Shown: positions 1-9,236, counted from the first letter of the stretch. The stretch is 38,444 nucleotides of DNA from JAIOPA01 sp046076045 (GCA_046076045.1 JBJTRI010000085.1:1-38444), one strand, 5' to 3'. The notes: a model not told the origin generated them from the sequence alone. Numbers and translations are program-made.

Positions 1-229
1 CTGGATCGAGGTCGCCGACGCCAAGGGCAAGACGTTCCTCGCCAAGAGCCTCGACGAGAGCGTGCTGGTGCCCAAGGCCATCAAGGGTCGCCGCGTCGTG
101 GTGCAGGGCGTGATGACGTCGCGCGCCGCCAAGGGCCACGCACACGAGCACGCCGAGGCCGGCCACTCGTGCCCCGCCCCCAGCTGGGTGCTCGACATGA
201 AGGGCGTGGAGATGACGGTCGCGAACTGA
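1..229 (+). CDS. C-terminal end of a small secreted DUF4920-like protein (5' truncated by the window)
   Basis: The reading frame enters at base 2 and runs to a TGA at 227-229, leaving 75 residues. The visible part has a beta-rich pattern: WIEVAD near the start, then a VLVPKAIKGRRVVVQGVM stretch. A His-rich loop (HAHEHAEAGH) and the ending SWVLDMKGVEMTVAN follow. The order 'FxxPK...(R/K)VVVxGxx...C...xxGVEM' resembles the end of DUF4920/OB-like periplasmic proteins. That assignment rests on pattern alone and the N-terminus is missing. The His/Cys cluster hints at metal contact, which is inference. A strong hairpin follows directly. Confidence 0.55.
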   Translation, partial: WIEVADAKGKTFLAKSLDESVLVPKAIKGRRVVVQGVMTSRAAKGHAHEHAEAGHSCPAPSWVLDMKGVEMTVAN

Positions 230-249
230 TCGCCGATGCGCGGGAAGGT

Positions 250-285
250 CGAACGGCCCCGGGGCGCGTGCCCCGGGGCCGTTCG
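250..285. terminator. Bidirectional hairpin terminator between convergent genes
   Basis: A perfect 15-bp inverted repeat (250-264 with 271-285) with a 6-nt loop (CGCGTG) lies between the stop at 229 and the stop of the convergent ene-reductase at 302. The stem foot is CGAACG/CGTTCG. There is no separate U-tract, and the U-rich part of the foot lies inside the stem. Confidence 0.75.
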
Positions 286-301
286 CGTGAACGATTCCGA
301 C

Positions 302-1402
302 TCAGGCCTGAGCGGCGAACGCCGGGTAGTCGGTGAAGCCCTTCTCGCCACCGACGTAGAACGTCTTCGCGTCCGCCTGTGCGAGCGGCGCGTCGGCCGC
401 GAAGCGCTCGGCGAGGTCGGGGTTGGCGATGTACGGCACCCCGAAGGCGACGAGGTCGGTCTCGCCGCCGGCGATCGCGCGCCCGGCGAGTGCCGCGGTG
501 TAGCCCGTGGCCGCGATGATCGTGCCCGGGTAGGCCGCACGGATCGCGGGCAGGACCGCGGCGGGGCTGCCCGCGGGCGTCGCCGACGAGTGCGCTTCGT
601 TCACGTGCACGTACGCGAGCTCGCGCTTGGCCAGCTCTTGCGCGAGATACGTGAACAGCGCGACCGGGTCGGAGTCGCTCATGCCGTTCCAGCCCGAGGT
701 CGGCGACAGCCGCAGACCCACGCGCCCCGGACCCCACACGGCGATCACCGCGTCCACCACCTCGAGTGCGAACCGGCAACGGTTGGCGATCGAGCCGCCG
801 TAGGCGTCGGTGCGCTGGTTCACGCCGTCACGCAGGAACTGGTCGATGAGGTAGCTGTTCGCACCGTGGATCTCGACCGCGTCGAAGCCGGCCTCCTTCG
901 CACGGCGCGCACCCTCGGCGAAGTCGCGCACCACGCCCGCGACCTCCTCGGTCGTGAGCGCGCGCGGGGTCTCGACCGGCGCCATCGTGTAGTCGGCGCG
1001 CATCACCTGGCCCTCGAACGCGACCGGCGACGCCGACACCGGCAACGCGCCGTCCGGCTGCAACGACGGGTGCGACACGCGACCGACGTGCCACAACTGT
1101 AGCGCGATGCGCCCGCCCGCGGCGTGCACGGCGTCGGTCACGAGTCGCCAACCGGCCTGCTGCGCGTCGCTCCAGATCCCGGGCGTGTGCACGTAGCCCA
1201 CACCCTGCGGGCTCACGCTCGTGGCCTCGGTGACGAGGAGCCCGGCGCCCGCGCGCTGGCGGTAGTACTCGGCGTGCAGAGCGAACGGCGCGCGCTCGGG
1301 GTTGGTGGCGCGGCTGCGCGTCATGGGGGCCATGACGACGCGGTTCGGGAGCGTGAGTGCGCCGACGCGGACGGACGACAGCAGGTGCGGATACGACGAC
1401 AT
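302..1402 (-). CDS. Old Yellow Enzyme family ene-reductase (NemA-like alkene reductase)
   Basis: A 366-residue FMN-dependent TIM-barrel oxidoreductase that reduces activated C=C bonds with NAD(P)H. The N-terminal PNRVVMAPMTRSRA block and LQLWHVGR (about 101-108) are typical of the family. The catalytic pair H179-x-x-N182 sits in EIHGANSYLIDQFL, followed by the conserved RTDAYGGS. The C-terminal phosphate-binding part (VAFGVPYIANPDL) is intact and the length matches NemA/OPR-type enzymes. The ATG at 1402 was chosen because the protein homology begins at MSSYPHLLS and a GAGG motif lies about 9 nt upstream; the open frame continues further without family-like sequence. It stands alone, converging on the preceding gene and diverging from the lipoprotein gene at 1678. 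The physiological substrate is not evident. Confidence 0.93.
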   Translation of the reverse strand: MSSYPHLLSSVRVGALTLPNRVVMAPMTRSRATNPERAPFALHAEYYRQRAGAGLLVTEATSVSPQGVGYVHTPGIWSDAQQAGWRLVTDAVHAAGGRIALQLWHVGRVSHPSLQPDGALPVSASPVAFEGQVMRADYTMAPVETPRALTTEEVAGVVRDFAEGARRAKEAGFDAVEIHGANSYLIDQFLRDGVNQRTDAYGGSIANRCRFALEVVDAVIAVWGPGRVGLRLSPTSGWNGMSDSDPVALFTYLAQELAKRELAYVHVNEAHSSATPAGSPAAVLPAIRAAYPGTIIAATGYTAALAGRAIAGGETDLVAFGVPYIANPDLAERFAADAPLAQADAKTFYVGGEKGFTDYPAFAAQA

Positions 1403-1677
1403 GGGCAGGCCTCGTTCGGTGTGGTCCTTCGGGACAGGGTCGGGCAACACGCGCGCCCGGAGGGGGTTGGATGCGGGCGACACGCCGGGGATTCGCGGGG
1501 AGTGGGCGAACGGACCATGCGTGCGCGGGCGCGATCTCGACGACGCTCCCCGTGAGGGCGCCGCGGGCGTGGCTTCCCGGACCCACGCCCCGCAGCGCCG
1601 TGCGGCCGGAAGGTCCCGGTCGCGAGGGCTCGGGTGGCGCCACCGCACGGTGCGCCGCCCCTCGCGGGAGGTCCGCC

Positions 1678-2256
1678 ATGCGCGCGTGGGTCACAGTGCT
1701 CGTCCTGTTGTCGTTGTGGGTCCCGTGGTCCGCGACCGGGTGCGCGGCCTCGTCACCGGACGGGCCGCGGATCATGCGGCACCGGCCGGCACGCACCACC
1801 GTGGTGCTGCACCGCGGCTGGCCGCTGCGCCGTCCGCCGCGCGTGGTCGTGATCCATCCGCGCCCGGTGCGTGTGCGCGTGGTGCCGACCGTCTACCTGC
1901 CGCCGATCGTGTTCGTGTCGGTGATCGTGGTGGACCCGCCGCGCGGCGAAGCGCTGGTGTGGGAGGACAACGAGTGGCTGGTGCGCGAGGACGACTGGTC
2001 CGAGGTCGTGCTCGACTGCGACGCGAGCGGGCACCGGTTGTGGCTCGAGGTGCAGGACGGGCGCGTGCAGGTGGACTGGGCCGAGATCGTGTTCGAGAAC
2101 GGCGACACCCAGGTCGTGGACTTCGGCGAACGCACGCAGGACCCGGGCATGCACCCGCTGCTCGAGTTCCGCGAGGGGCGGCGCGTGGATCACGTCCGCG
2201 TGGTGGCGCGCGCGCGCTCGAAGGAGGCGAACCTCATCCTGCGCCTGCAGCGGTGA
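1678..2256 (+). CDS. Putative lipoprotein of unknown function
   Basis: 192 residues with a hydrophobic N-terminal segment (about 3-20) ending in SATGC. This is an acceptable lipobox, so Cys22 is a likely lipidation site. Next comes an Arg/Pro-rich stretch (about 33-60), a short hydrophobic strand (YLPPIVFVSVIVV) and an acidic beta-rich domain. The last part (VDWAEIVFENGDTQVVDFGE, later VDHVRVVARARSKEANLILRLQ) reads like a beta-sandwich repeat. I do not recognise a named family. The ATG at 1678 is preceded by GGAGGT, a strong ribosome binding site. The gene diverges from the ene-reductase across about 275 bp and converges on the M1 aminopeptidase. Confidence 0.75.
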   Translation: MRAWVTVLVLLSLWVPWSATGCAASSPDGPRIMRHRPARTTVVLHRGWPLRRPPRVVVIHPRPVRVRVVPTVYLPPIVFVSVIVVDPPRGEALVWEDNEWLVREDDWSEVVLDCDASGHRLWLEVQDGRVQVDWAEIVFENGDTQVVDFGERTQDPGMHPLLEFREGRRVDHVRVVARARSKEANLILRLQR

Positions 2257-2268
2257 GCGACGCGGTCC

Positions 2269-2294
2269 GGGGCGGCGGCCCGAGCCGCCGCCCC
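2269..2294. terminator. Bidirectional hairpin between convergent genes
   Basis: An 11-bp perfect GC-only stem (2269-2279 with 2284-2294) with a 4-nt CCGA loop. It lies between the lipoprotein stop at 2256 and the M1 aminopeptidase stop at 2305. No U-tract is visible. Confidence 0.6.
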
Positions 2295-2304
2295 GTGGCC
2301 ACCG

Positions 2305-4920
2305 CTAGGGGATGGCGAACCCGCGCATGTAGGCGGTGACGCGCGCGCCCTCGCGGTCGCGCAGCGACAGGCACGTGCGTACGTTGTCGCTCACCCGCTC
2401 GAGCGTCTTCTCCACACCGGGGATGGCGCGCTGCGGGTCGCCGAAGAACGCGCGCGTGGCGGCCAACCGCTCCTCGGAGCACCCGCTGCCCATGAGCGGC
2501 ATGAAGCGCAGCGCGGGCGGGGGCAGTCGCTGCGCGAGCCGCTCGTAGTTCGTCGTCATCCAGCGGAACATGCGCTCGCCGTGCGCTTCGTCGCGCGCGC
2601 CCATGCCCTGCATGACGGTGAACATCTCGGTGGGACGCACGCGCTCCGACAGCGCGTAGTCGAGCGCCCGCGCGGTGAGCGCCTCGTCCTCGAACGCACC
2701 GAGCGCCGACAGGAAGCGGCGGCGGATCGCGGGCACGTCGGCGGCCTCGAGCCGGCGCACGTAGTCGTCGAACGTCGCGGCGTCGCCCCGGCGCGCGGCC
2801 AGCGCCACCACCGCGTCGGCGATCCCGGGGTCCACGCTGGAGGAGTCGGCGAGGTAGCGCTGCGCGGCGGCGAGCGCGAACGCCAGTGCGTCCTCGTCAC
2901 CCGCGCGCCCGGCGAGCCAGCGCAGCAGTTCGCCGCGCAGGGCGGACACGGTCTCGTCCTCGCCCGGGCGCGGCTCGTAGCCGATGCGGGTCATCGCCGG
3001 GGCGAGCGTGCGTCGCACGTAGACCGCGAACATGGGAGCGAGGCTGTCGGGCACGAACGCGGCGCGCACCCCCGACAGCCCGTCGAGCGCGGCCTGCACC
3101 ACGGGCGGCTCGGTGTCGCGGCCCATGTAGGACAAGGCGCGCAGGTAGGTGTCGCCATGGACCTCGCCCAGCGTGAGGAGCACCGACAGGTTGCCGAGGA
3201 AGGCGACGCGCTCCTCGGGTCCCATCACCTCGAGCGCCCGCGCGGCCATCGCCTCGAGCCACGCGTCGGGCACGCTCCACGCGAAGTAGCCGCGACCACC
3301 GCCGTTGGGCATCACCCACTCCGGGCGCGCCGGCAGCCGCACCACCACGGACTCGTCGCGCAGCAGCAGGCGCTCGGTGCGCACCGTGCGGCCGTCGGAC
3401 CAGCGCAACGTAACGGGCACGTGCCAGCGCATGGGCGACTGCGAGACACCGTAGGGGGTGGCGCGCGACTGCGTGATCCGCACGCCGCCCTCGGCCGGGA
3501 CGACGCGCAGGTACGGCACGCCCGGCTGGTCGAGGAAGCCCGTCATCGCGGTGGAGACGTCGGTGCCGCTCGCGCGGTCGAGTGCGCGCCACAGGTCGGA
3601 CGCGGTGGCGTTGCCCCACGCGTGCTCGCGCAGGTAGGCGCGCACGCCACGCTGGAAGGTGGCGGGGCCGAGGTAGCGCTCGAACATGGACAGCACCGCG
3701 TTGCCCTTGCTGTAGACGAGTCCTACGTTCTGCAGGCCCGCCGCGGCCGCCACGGCCTGGTCGCGGATGGGACGCGTGGAGGGCTGCACGTCGCCCCCCT
3801 TCACCCCTTGGATGCGCTGCAGGTCCGAGAGCCCGGCGCGCAGCTCGGGGAACACCTCGTCGGTCACCTTGGCCGCCATCCAGTCCGCGAACGACTCGTT
3901 GAGCCACAGGTCGTCCCACCACGCCATGGTGACGAGGTCACCGAACCACATGTGCGCGAGCTCGTGCGCGATCACGGTGGCACTCGAGCGGCGCTGCGAC
4001 ACCGTGGCACTCGCGCCGTCGAGCAGCAGCAGGTCGTCACGGAACGTGACGAGGCCGGGGTTCTCCATGGCGCCGTACGCGAACTCGGGCACCGCGATGA
4101 GGTCGAGCTTCGCGAACGGGTACGCCGTGCCGAACCAGCGCTCGAGCGCGGCGAGCAGCGGCGGCGTCACCGCCACCGAGTGCCCCGCGAGTCGCGACTG
4201 CCCGGCACAGGTCACCACGCGCGTCGGCACGCGCAGGCCCGGCACGGTGACGTACTCGAACGGGCCCACCGCGATCGCGAGCAGGTAGCTGGGCAGCGGC
4301 GGGGTGCGTGCGAACACCGTGGTGCGCCAGCCGTCGCGCTCACTCGACGACTCGGGCGGCGTGTTGGTGAGCGCCTCCTGGGCGACCGGCACCTCGAGCT
4401 CGAACTGGTACGGGAACTTGAACCCGGGCTCGTCCCAGCACGGGAACGCCTCGCGCGCGTCGTCGGACTCGAACTGCGTGAACAGGTAGCCACGCTGCTC
4501 GCGCAGCGCCCGGTACAGACCGACCGCGCGCGTGCCGTAGAGGTGCGTGAACTCCACCTCGAGCGTGGCCGTGCCCGGCGCCAACGGACGAACGAGCGCG
4601 AGCGACTGCAGTCCGCGCTCGCCGGTGGTGCGCGTCACCGCCACCGTGTCGCCGCCCTGTCGCAGCACGATGCGCGTGAGGCGCTGGCCCTCGGAGTGGA
4701 ACCGCACCGTGTCGGTGGCCCGCGCCACGGCCAACTCCACGCGCACCGCTCCCGAGTAGCTGCGCTTGTCGGGATCGAGTCGCAGGCGGATGCGCTGGAA
4801 GGTCGGGACCACCTCGCGACCCAGACGGACGTCGGGGGCCTCGTCGGCGGCGTGCGCGACGGGAACGAGGGCGGCAACGAAGAACAGGACGGGAACGAGA
4901 CGTCGCAAGAGGGCGCGCAT
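2305..4920 (-). CDS. Secreted M1-family zinc aminopeptidase (PepN-like)
   Basis: 871 residues, the usual length for aminopeptidase N relatives. A Sec signal peptide ends near A25 (VPVAHA-AD). The substrate-binding GAMEN motif is at 283-287. The zinc site is HELAH at 319-323 with the third ligand E342 in WLNESFADW, so spacing is canonical. The N-terminal beta domain (about 30-230) is followed by the thermolysin-like domain (about 235-480) and a long helical ERAP1_C-like tail to 871. It should remove N-terminal residues from peptides in the periplasm or outside the cell. The ATG at 4920 begins the signal peptide and has GGAG upstream; the open frame reaches back into the divergent promoter but lacks family sequence there. 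Confidence 0.93.
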   Translation of the reverse strand: MRALLRRLVPVLFFVAALVPVAHAADEAPDVRLGREVVPTFQRIRLRLDPDKRSYSGAVRVELAVARATDTVRFHSEGQRLTRIVLRQGGDTVAVTRTTGERGLQSLALVRPLAPGTATLEVEFTHLYGTRAVGLYRALREQRGYLFTQFESDDAREAFPCWDEPGFKFPYQFELEVPVAQEALTNTPPESSSERDGWRTTVFARTPPLPSYLLAIAVGPFEYVTVPGLRVPTRVVTCAGQSRLAGHSVAVTPPLLAALERWFGTAYPFAKLDLIAVPEFAYGAMENPGLVTFRDDLLLLDGASATVSQRRSSATVIAHELAHMWFGDLVTMAWWDDLWLNESFADWMAAKVTDEVFPELRAGLSDLQRIQGVKGGDVQPSTRPIRDQAVAAAAGLQNVGLVYSKGNAVLSMFERYLGPATFQRGVRAYLREHAWGNATASDLWRALDRASGTDVSTAMTGFLDQPGVPYLRVVPAEGGVRITQSRATPYGVSQSPMRWHVPVTLRWSDGRTVRTERLLLRDESVVVRLPARPEWVMPNGGGRGYFAWSVPDAWLEAMAARALEVMGPEERVAFLGNLSVLLTLGEVHGDTYLRALSYMGRDTEPPVVQAALDGLSGVRAAFVPDSLAPMFAVYVRRTLAPAMTRIGYEPRPGEDETVSALRGELLRWLAGRAGDEDALAFALAAAQRYLADSSSVDPGIADAVVALAARRGDAATFDDYVRRLEAADVPAIRRRFLSALGAFEDEALTARALDYALSERVRPTEMFTVMQGMGARDEAHGERMFRWMTTNYERLAQRLPPPALRFMPLMGSGCSEERLAATRAFFGDPQRAIPGVEKTLERVSDNVRTCLSLRDREGARVTAYMRGFAIP

Positions 4921-5027
4921 GGGGTCTCCGGGGGTCGGGACGCTGAGCGCTCGACTGTGCGCGTGCGGCGTGCGCATGGCAAGGCTCGAGTGGCCTGCCG
5001 AGCCGGGCCGTGGGCGCACGGCCGAGG

Positions 5028-5056
5028 TTGAGACGCACCGCACGCGCGCGTACTGT
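5028..5056 (+). promoter_or_regulatory. Sigma70-type promoter placed for a leaderless mRNA
   Basis: A -35 box TTGAGA (5028-5033), a 17-bp spacer and a -10 box TACTGT (5051-5056). The ATG at 5063 follows only 6 nt after the -10 box and lacks a clear Shine-Dalgarno sequence. Transcription would therefore start at or within a base or two of the start codon. Confidence 0.6.
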
Positions 5057-5062
5057 GGACGG

Positions 5063-6766
5063 ATGCGCGCCACCCCGAGGTCCACCGACCACCTCATGCC
5101 GCTCGTGCTCGTGATGGTCGCGGGTGCGGTGCTGTGGTACGCGTACGCGCTGGTCTGGGACCTCGGTGGGCGTTCGCCGATCCTGTCGTACGACAGCGCG
5201 CAGTACGCGCTCGCCGCGCGCGAACTGGCGTGGCACGGCCGACTCGCCACCCCGTACGCGCTGCCGGTGGACCTCACCACGCAGTCGAACCCGCCGTGGC
5301 CGCTCTCGGCGTTGCAGCCGGGGCTCGTGCTGTTCGAGGCCATGGTGTTCAAGCTCGTGCCCGCACGCGGGGCGACCGCGGGCTCCGACCCTCGGGCCTG
5401 GCTCACGCTCCTGCTGCCGTTCACGGCGTTCCTCATGCTGGGCGCCTCGGGCGTGCTCGGCATGCGGCACCTGCTCGCGCGCTTCGTACCCGAGGCCGGG
5501 CGCTGGATGCGGGCCGGGGCGCCTGCGGTCGTGGGGTTGGTGCTCATCCTCGACCCCGAGTCGCAGCAGTTCGCCATGAGCGGCCTCACCGAACTGCCGT
5601 TCACCGTACTGCTGCTCGCCGCCCTGCTCGGTCTCGCACGCGGTGCGGGCGCCGAGTACCCGCTCGTTTACGGCCTGCTCCTGGGCGTGGCGGGTTCGTT
5701 CCGCGCCAACATGCTGTGGCTGGCCCCGCTGTTCGCGATCGCGTCGCTGGCGTGCGCGCCCGAGGGCCGGCGCCTGCGCGTCGGGCTCACGGTGATGGCC
5801 GGCTACCTCGTGGTGCTGTCGCCGTGGTGGGCGTACAAGTGGCTGGCGTTCGGATCGCCGTCGTGGGACCTCACGCGCTACGTGATCTGGGACGGCGTCG
5901 GGGGCCGCAGTTGGTTCGAGTTGTTCCACCGCGCCTCGGTGCCCGCGATCCCGGGCGTGCTCGAGGGCGCGAGCGCGCTCGCCGCCAAGGCCGCCCGCAA
6001 CCTGCCGGAGCTGGTGCTGCCCATGCTCGCGGGCCCGCGCGGTCTGTTCCTCGGCGCCCTGGTGGCGTGGTTGTTCACCCGCCCGCGCCGCACGCTGGCC
6101 GCCGCGGGCGGGGTGCTGCTCGCCGCCCTCGTGCTCAACACGCTCGCGGCCGCGATCTCGATCCCGTGGTTCCGCTACGTGTACCCCACGCGCGTGCTCG
6201 CCGAGGCCGCTGGCCTCATCGCGCTGTGGGCACTCGTGCAGCGCATCCCCGGTGCGACCGAGCGCGTGCGCACGTTCGCGTGCATCGCGATGGCGCTGCT
6301 CGCGCTCGGCTGGGGCACGTTCCAGACGCACGCGGTCCAGACCGAGGCCCGTCACACGATGCAGGAGCGCGGTGTGCCGTCCTCGCGCACGCTCACCGCG
6401 CTGTCGGTCGAACTCAACGACGTGCTCTCACCCAACGAGACCGTGATGAGCAACCTCGGCCCGGCCCTCGCATGGCAGACCAACCACCCGGTCGTGCACC
6501 TCGCCTACTCCCCCGCCGACGTGCCGGCGTGCCGACGCCTGCACGACTTCCACCACGTGCTGCTGGTGTTCCGCAGCTCGGAGCGCGCGTGGGAGCACTG
6601 GCAGACCATCATGGAGCAGCCGGGGGCCGCGCGACTCGACCCCGACCTGCAGGTCATGGACGAGCGCCGCTACACGACGCAGGACGGCTTCCTGGTGGTG
6701 TGGCTGCAGCTCGGACCCTTGCCTCCCGCCCTCGCCGACGCGGATCCGGTCAGCGCTGAACGCTGA
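5063..6766 (+). CDS. Polytopic membrane protein, GT-C/dolichyl-phosphate mannosyltransferase-like
   Basis: 567 residues with roughly ten hydrophobic segments (first about 11-32, last near 425-450), then a soluble C-terminal domain of about 110 residues. The first extracytoplasmic loop holds an acidic motif LSYDSAQYALAARELAWHG (D44). This is the position of the catalytic Asp in GT-C glycosyltransferases that use lipid-linked sugars (GT39/ArnT-like, PMT_2). The family call rests on topology and this motif only, and no sugar or acceptor can be named. The gene diverges from the M1 aminopeptidase, and its last 17 bases overlap tail-to-tail with the next gene on the other strand. Confidence 0.7.
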   Translation: MRATPRSTDHLMPLVLVMVAGAVLWYAYALVWDLGGRSPILSYDSAQYALAARELAWHGRLATPYALPVDLTTQSNPPWPLSALQPGLVLFEAMVFKLVPARGATAGSDPRAWLTLLLPFTAFLMLGASGVLGMRHLLARFVPEAGRWMRAGAPAVVGLVLILDPESQQFAMSGLTELPFTVLLLAALLGLARGAGAEYPLVYGLLLGVAGSFRANMLWLAPLFAIASLACAPEGRRLRVGLTVMAGYLVVLSPWWAYKWLAFGSPSWDLTRYVIWDGVGGRSWFELFHRASVPAIPGVLEGASALAAKAARNLPELVLPMLAGPRGLFLGALVAWLFTRPRRTLAAAGGVLLAALVLNTLAAAISIPWFRYVYPTRVLAEAAGLIALWALVQRIPGATERVRTFACIAMALLALGWGTFQTHAVQTEARHTMQERGVPSSRTLTALSVELNDVLSPNETVMSNLGPALAWQTNHPVVHLAYSPADVPACRRLHDFHHVLLVFRSSERAWEHWQTIMEQPGAARLDPDLQVMDERRYTTQDGFLVVWLQLGPLPPALADADPVSAER

Positions 6767-7655
6767 GCGCCGGCCCCATGGGGGCGCGGCACGGACGCAC
6801 GAGGTCGCCCGCACGCACCTCGCCCTCGACGACACGCAGCCGGGCGCGGCGTCGTCCCTCGAACGACTCCACGACCACCGCACCGACGTAACGCTCGTCG
6901 TCGGAGGTCGGCCACGCCGACCGCCAGACCTGCAATCGTGCCCCTTCGAAGAGCCCGTGGTCGCGACCGGCGTCGAGGCGCACGCGGCCCGCGCGCTCGG
7001 CGAGCACGTGCGCCACCCAGCGCGCATCGAGGCGTGACTCGATCGTGCGCGCGAGGTCGGACAGCACCTCGTCGAGGGCGCCCTGCAGGCGTTCGTCCGC
7101 GAGGGCCGCCAGTGCCTCGCCCGTCGGGGCCGACGCCGAGGCGGTGCCGCGGCCGGTGCGGGAGCGCGCGGCGCGCGTCTCCAGGATGACGCTGCCGTCG
7201 CGGGCATCGAGCACGCGAAGCTCGACCGCGACCTCGACGCGCGACGACGACTCGGGTGCGCCCATGCCCCAACGCACGAACCGCCCGGGCTCGCGGCGAT
7301 CCTCGCGGTCGAACGCGGTGACGCGTCCGGTCACGACGACCTCGGCTCCGTCGCGCCGGGCCGCGGCGAGCGCGCGCGCGTCGGGCGTGCCGTGCGCCGC
7401 CTCACCGTCGGCGAGCCAGTGCACGCGGTAGCCCATCCCGACCGCGAGCGAGTCCACGAGTCGGCCGGCCACGAGGTGCGCGGGGTTGCCACCGGTGACG
7501 AGTCGCCACTCCCCGTCACTGTGGTCCTCGAGCGGGACCACCGCGATCGTGGTGCGCGGGGGGGCGCACACGCCCGACCCCGCGGCGCGCACCGGGAGGG
7601 CGGGCAGGGCGAGGGCGGCGGCCACGAGGGCGAGGGTGCGAAGGCGCGCGGGCAC
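6750..7655 (-). CDS. Secreted FlgT/CsgG-like protein of unknown role
   Basis: 301 residues with a signal peptide (about 1-24, LPVRA-A). An N-terminal alpha/beta half (about 33-190) starts TTIAVVPLEDHSDGEW and contains AEVVVTGRVTAFDRE, a pattern seen in CsgG/FlgT-N and TolB-like periplasmic domains. A C-terminal beta-barrel-like segment (about 215-295, GHAGR-type 'RVRLDAGRDHGLFEGARLQV' then VESFEGRRRARLRVVEGEVRAGD) resembles the FlgT C-terminal domain. No flagellar genes are in view, so a flagellar role is unsupported. The start is GTG, with GGAG about 5 nt upstream. It follows mqnC on the same strand after a strong terminator, so it is probably transcribed separately. Confidence 0.65.
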   Translation of the reverse strand: MPARLRTLALVAAALALPALPVRAAGSGVCAPPRTTIAVVPLEDHSDGEWRLVTGGNPAHLVAGRLVDSLAVGMGYRVHWLADGEAAHGTPDARALAAARRDGAEVVVTGRVTAFDREDRREPGRFVRWGMGAPESSSRVEVAVELRVLDARDGSVILETRAARSRTGRGTASASAPTGEALAALADERLQGALDEVLSDLARTIESRLDARWVAHVLAERAGRVRLDAGRDHGLFEGARLQVWRSAWPTSDDERYVGAVVVESFEGRRRARLRVVEGEVRAGDLVRPCRAPMGPALSVQR

Positions 7656-7817
7656 AGGACTCCGGGCCGGGACGGCCGTGGCGAGGGGGAGAGGGTCGCC
7701 GGATCGCTCCGGCCCACCCCCTCCCCATGCACGCGTCGCGCCAGCACCGCAGAGTGGCCGCGCCCGCGCGGGGCGCGGATGTACGCACGCGAGGGGCGGC
7801 GCGCAGGGTCCCCGGTT

Positions 7818-7888
7818 GCGTCATCCCACCCAGACACCGGGTGGGAAGACGCGAACGGCCGCCGGGCGGGACCCGGCGGCCGTTCGCG
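7818..7888 (-). terminator. Two tandem hairpins downstream of mqnC
   Basis: Read from mqnC, the first hairpin is a perfect 17-bp stem (7850-7866 with 7872-7888) with a 5-nt loop and a CGCGAACG/CGTTCGCG foot. The second is a 14-position stem with one A-A mismatch (7818-7831 with 7839-7852) and a 7-nt loop. The two share a few bases at 7850-7852. The first is a convincing terminator; the second may be a backup or an operator for the gene starting at 7655. Confidence 0.7.
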
Positions 7889-7898
7889 ATAACGAGAC

Positions 7899-9110
7899 TC
7901 AGCGCGGCATGACGAGCGTGTCGCCGGGCTCCTCGCCCTCGAGCACCGTCGGGTACTCGGCGGGCAGCTCACGCAGGCTCTCGACGAACAACGGCACGTC
8001 GTCCGACAGGTTCGACAGCGCCTCGGGGCCCTCGCCCACCTTGAGGATCTCGTACAGCGTGGTGCGCTGCGCGGGCGTATAGCCGGCCTCGCGGATGAGC
8101 GTCTCGATCTCGGCGACGGTGGTCTTGTTCACGTGACCGGTCGCGAGGTGGACGTTCTCCTCGAACAGCGTGCCGCCGAAGTCGTCGGCCCCGAACTGCA
8201 GCGAGATCTGGCCGGTCTTCTTGCCCTCGCTGAACCACGACGCCTGGATGTGGTCGAAGTTGTCGAGGTACAGGCGGCTCATGGCGAGCACGCGGAAGTA
8301 CATGCTCGCACCGGCGATGTGCGGCACCTTCGACTCCATGGGGGTGTTGCCGCGCTTGTAGCTCCACGGCACGAACGCGGTGAAACCGCGAGTCTCGTCC
8401 TGGAGCGCGCGCACGTACTCGAGGTGCTCCACGACCTCGGCGGGCGTCTCGACGTGGCCGTACATCATGGTCGCGGTCGAACGCATCCCGACCTCGTGCG
8501 CGATGCGGTGCACGTCGAGCCACGTCTCGGGGCCGCCCTTCTTGACCGAGATGCGCTTGCGCACGCGGGTCGCGAGGATCTCGGCGCCGCCACCGGGCAG
8601 CGTGCGCTGGCCGGCCGCATACAGCGCGGTGAGCACGCCACGCAGGTCGAGCCCGCTCACCTCGGCCATCTGGTGGATCTCGGGCGCCGAGAAGAAGTGC
8701 GGCGTGATCTCGGGGTAGCGCTTGCGCGCCTCGCTCACGATCGAGGTGTAGAACGACCACGGGATCTCGGGGTTGAGTCCGCCCTGCAGCAGCACGGTGG
8801 TGGCCCCGAGCGAACGCGCGTGCTCCATCATGCGCATCACGCCCTCGACGTCGTGCGTGTAACCGTCGGCGGCGGGCTTGCCGGGCTTGCGGTAGAACGC
8901 GCAGAAGTGGCAGTCCACCGTGCAGTAGTTCGTGTAGTTGGGATTCGTGTCGATGACGTAGGTGACGATGCGCGGGTCGGTCCTGCGCGCACGCACCTCG
9001 TTCGCCAGCGCACCCATCTCGACGAGCGGCGCCTCGGTGAGGAGGTAGACGCCCTCCTCGGGGGTCAGGCGCTCACCACGGGTGACCTTGTCCTCGATGC
9101 GGTTCCACAC
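7899..9110 (-). CDS. mqnC: Dehypoxanthine futalosine cyclase (cyclic dehypoxanthinyl futalosine synthase)
   Basis: A radical SAM enzyme of the futalosine menaquinone pathway that cyclises dehypoxanthine futalosine. 403 residues. The [4Fe-4S] motif C63-x3-C67-x2-C70 lies in YTNYCTVDCHFCAFYR. The CAFYR ending and the 'LLQGGLNPEIPWSFYTSIV' block distinguish MqnC from MqnE. The TIM-barrel features QRTLPGGGAEIL and TMMYGHVET follow. The GTG start at 9110 has GAGGAG about 8 nt upstream. A TATCCT box at 9170-9175 (minus strand) could be its -10, but no good -35 is seen. The last about 45 residues extend past the conserved core. It lies on the same strand as mqnE and mqnA, separated from them by an AIM24 gene and a gene remnant. 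Confidence 0.93.
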   Translation of the reverse strand: MWNRIEDKVTRGERLTPEEGVYLLTEAPLVEMGALANEVRARRTDPRIVTYVIDTNPNYTNYCTVDCHFCAFYRKPGKPAADGYTHDVEGVMRMMEHARSLGATTVLLQGGLNPEIPWSFYTSIVSEARKRYPEITPHFFSAPEIHQMAEVSGLDLRGVLTALYAAGQRTLPGGGAEILATRVRKRISVKKGGPETWLDVHRIAHEVGMRSTATMMYGHVETPAEVVEHLEYVRALQDETRGFTAFVPWSYKRGNTPMESKVPHIAGASMYFRVLAMSRLYLDNFDHIQASWFSEGKKTGQISLQFGADDFGGTLFEENVHLATGHVNKTTVAEIETLIREAGYTPAQRTTLYEILKVGEGPEALSNLSDDVPLFVESLRELPAEYPTVLEGEEPGDTLVMPR

Positions 9111-9203
9111 GGTCGGGGCTCCTCGGGGCGGGGTTTCGCACGGCCACCCACGGGCCGCGGCGGGGCACGAGGATACACCCCGAGGGGCCCGACCGGGAAG
9201 CCG

Positions 9204-9236
9204 CGAGCGCCCGCCCCGGGACGGGACGGGCGCTCG
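9204..9236 (-). terminator. Hairpin between the pilin-like remnant and mqnC
   Basis: A 10-bp stem CGAGCGCCCG (9204-9213) pairs with 9227-9236, with three more pairs inside the loop after one mismatch. It sits directly downstream of the 9264 stop, in front of mqnC. Confidence 0.55.

Noticed and set aside
2581..5031. Long plus-strand open frame (816 codons) opposite the M1 aminopeptidase
   Set aside because: A shadow of the GC-rich codon pattern: Arg/His/Gly-rich, with no motif, while the minus strand encodes a textbook M1 peptidase.
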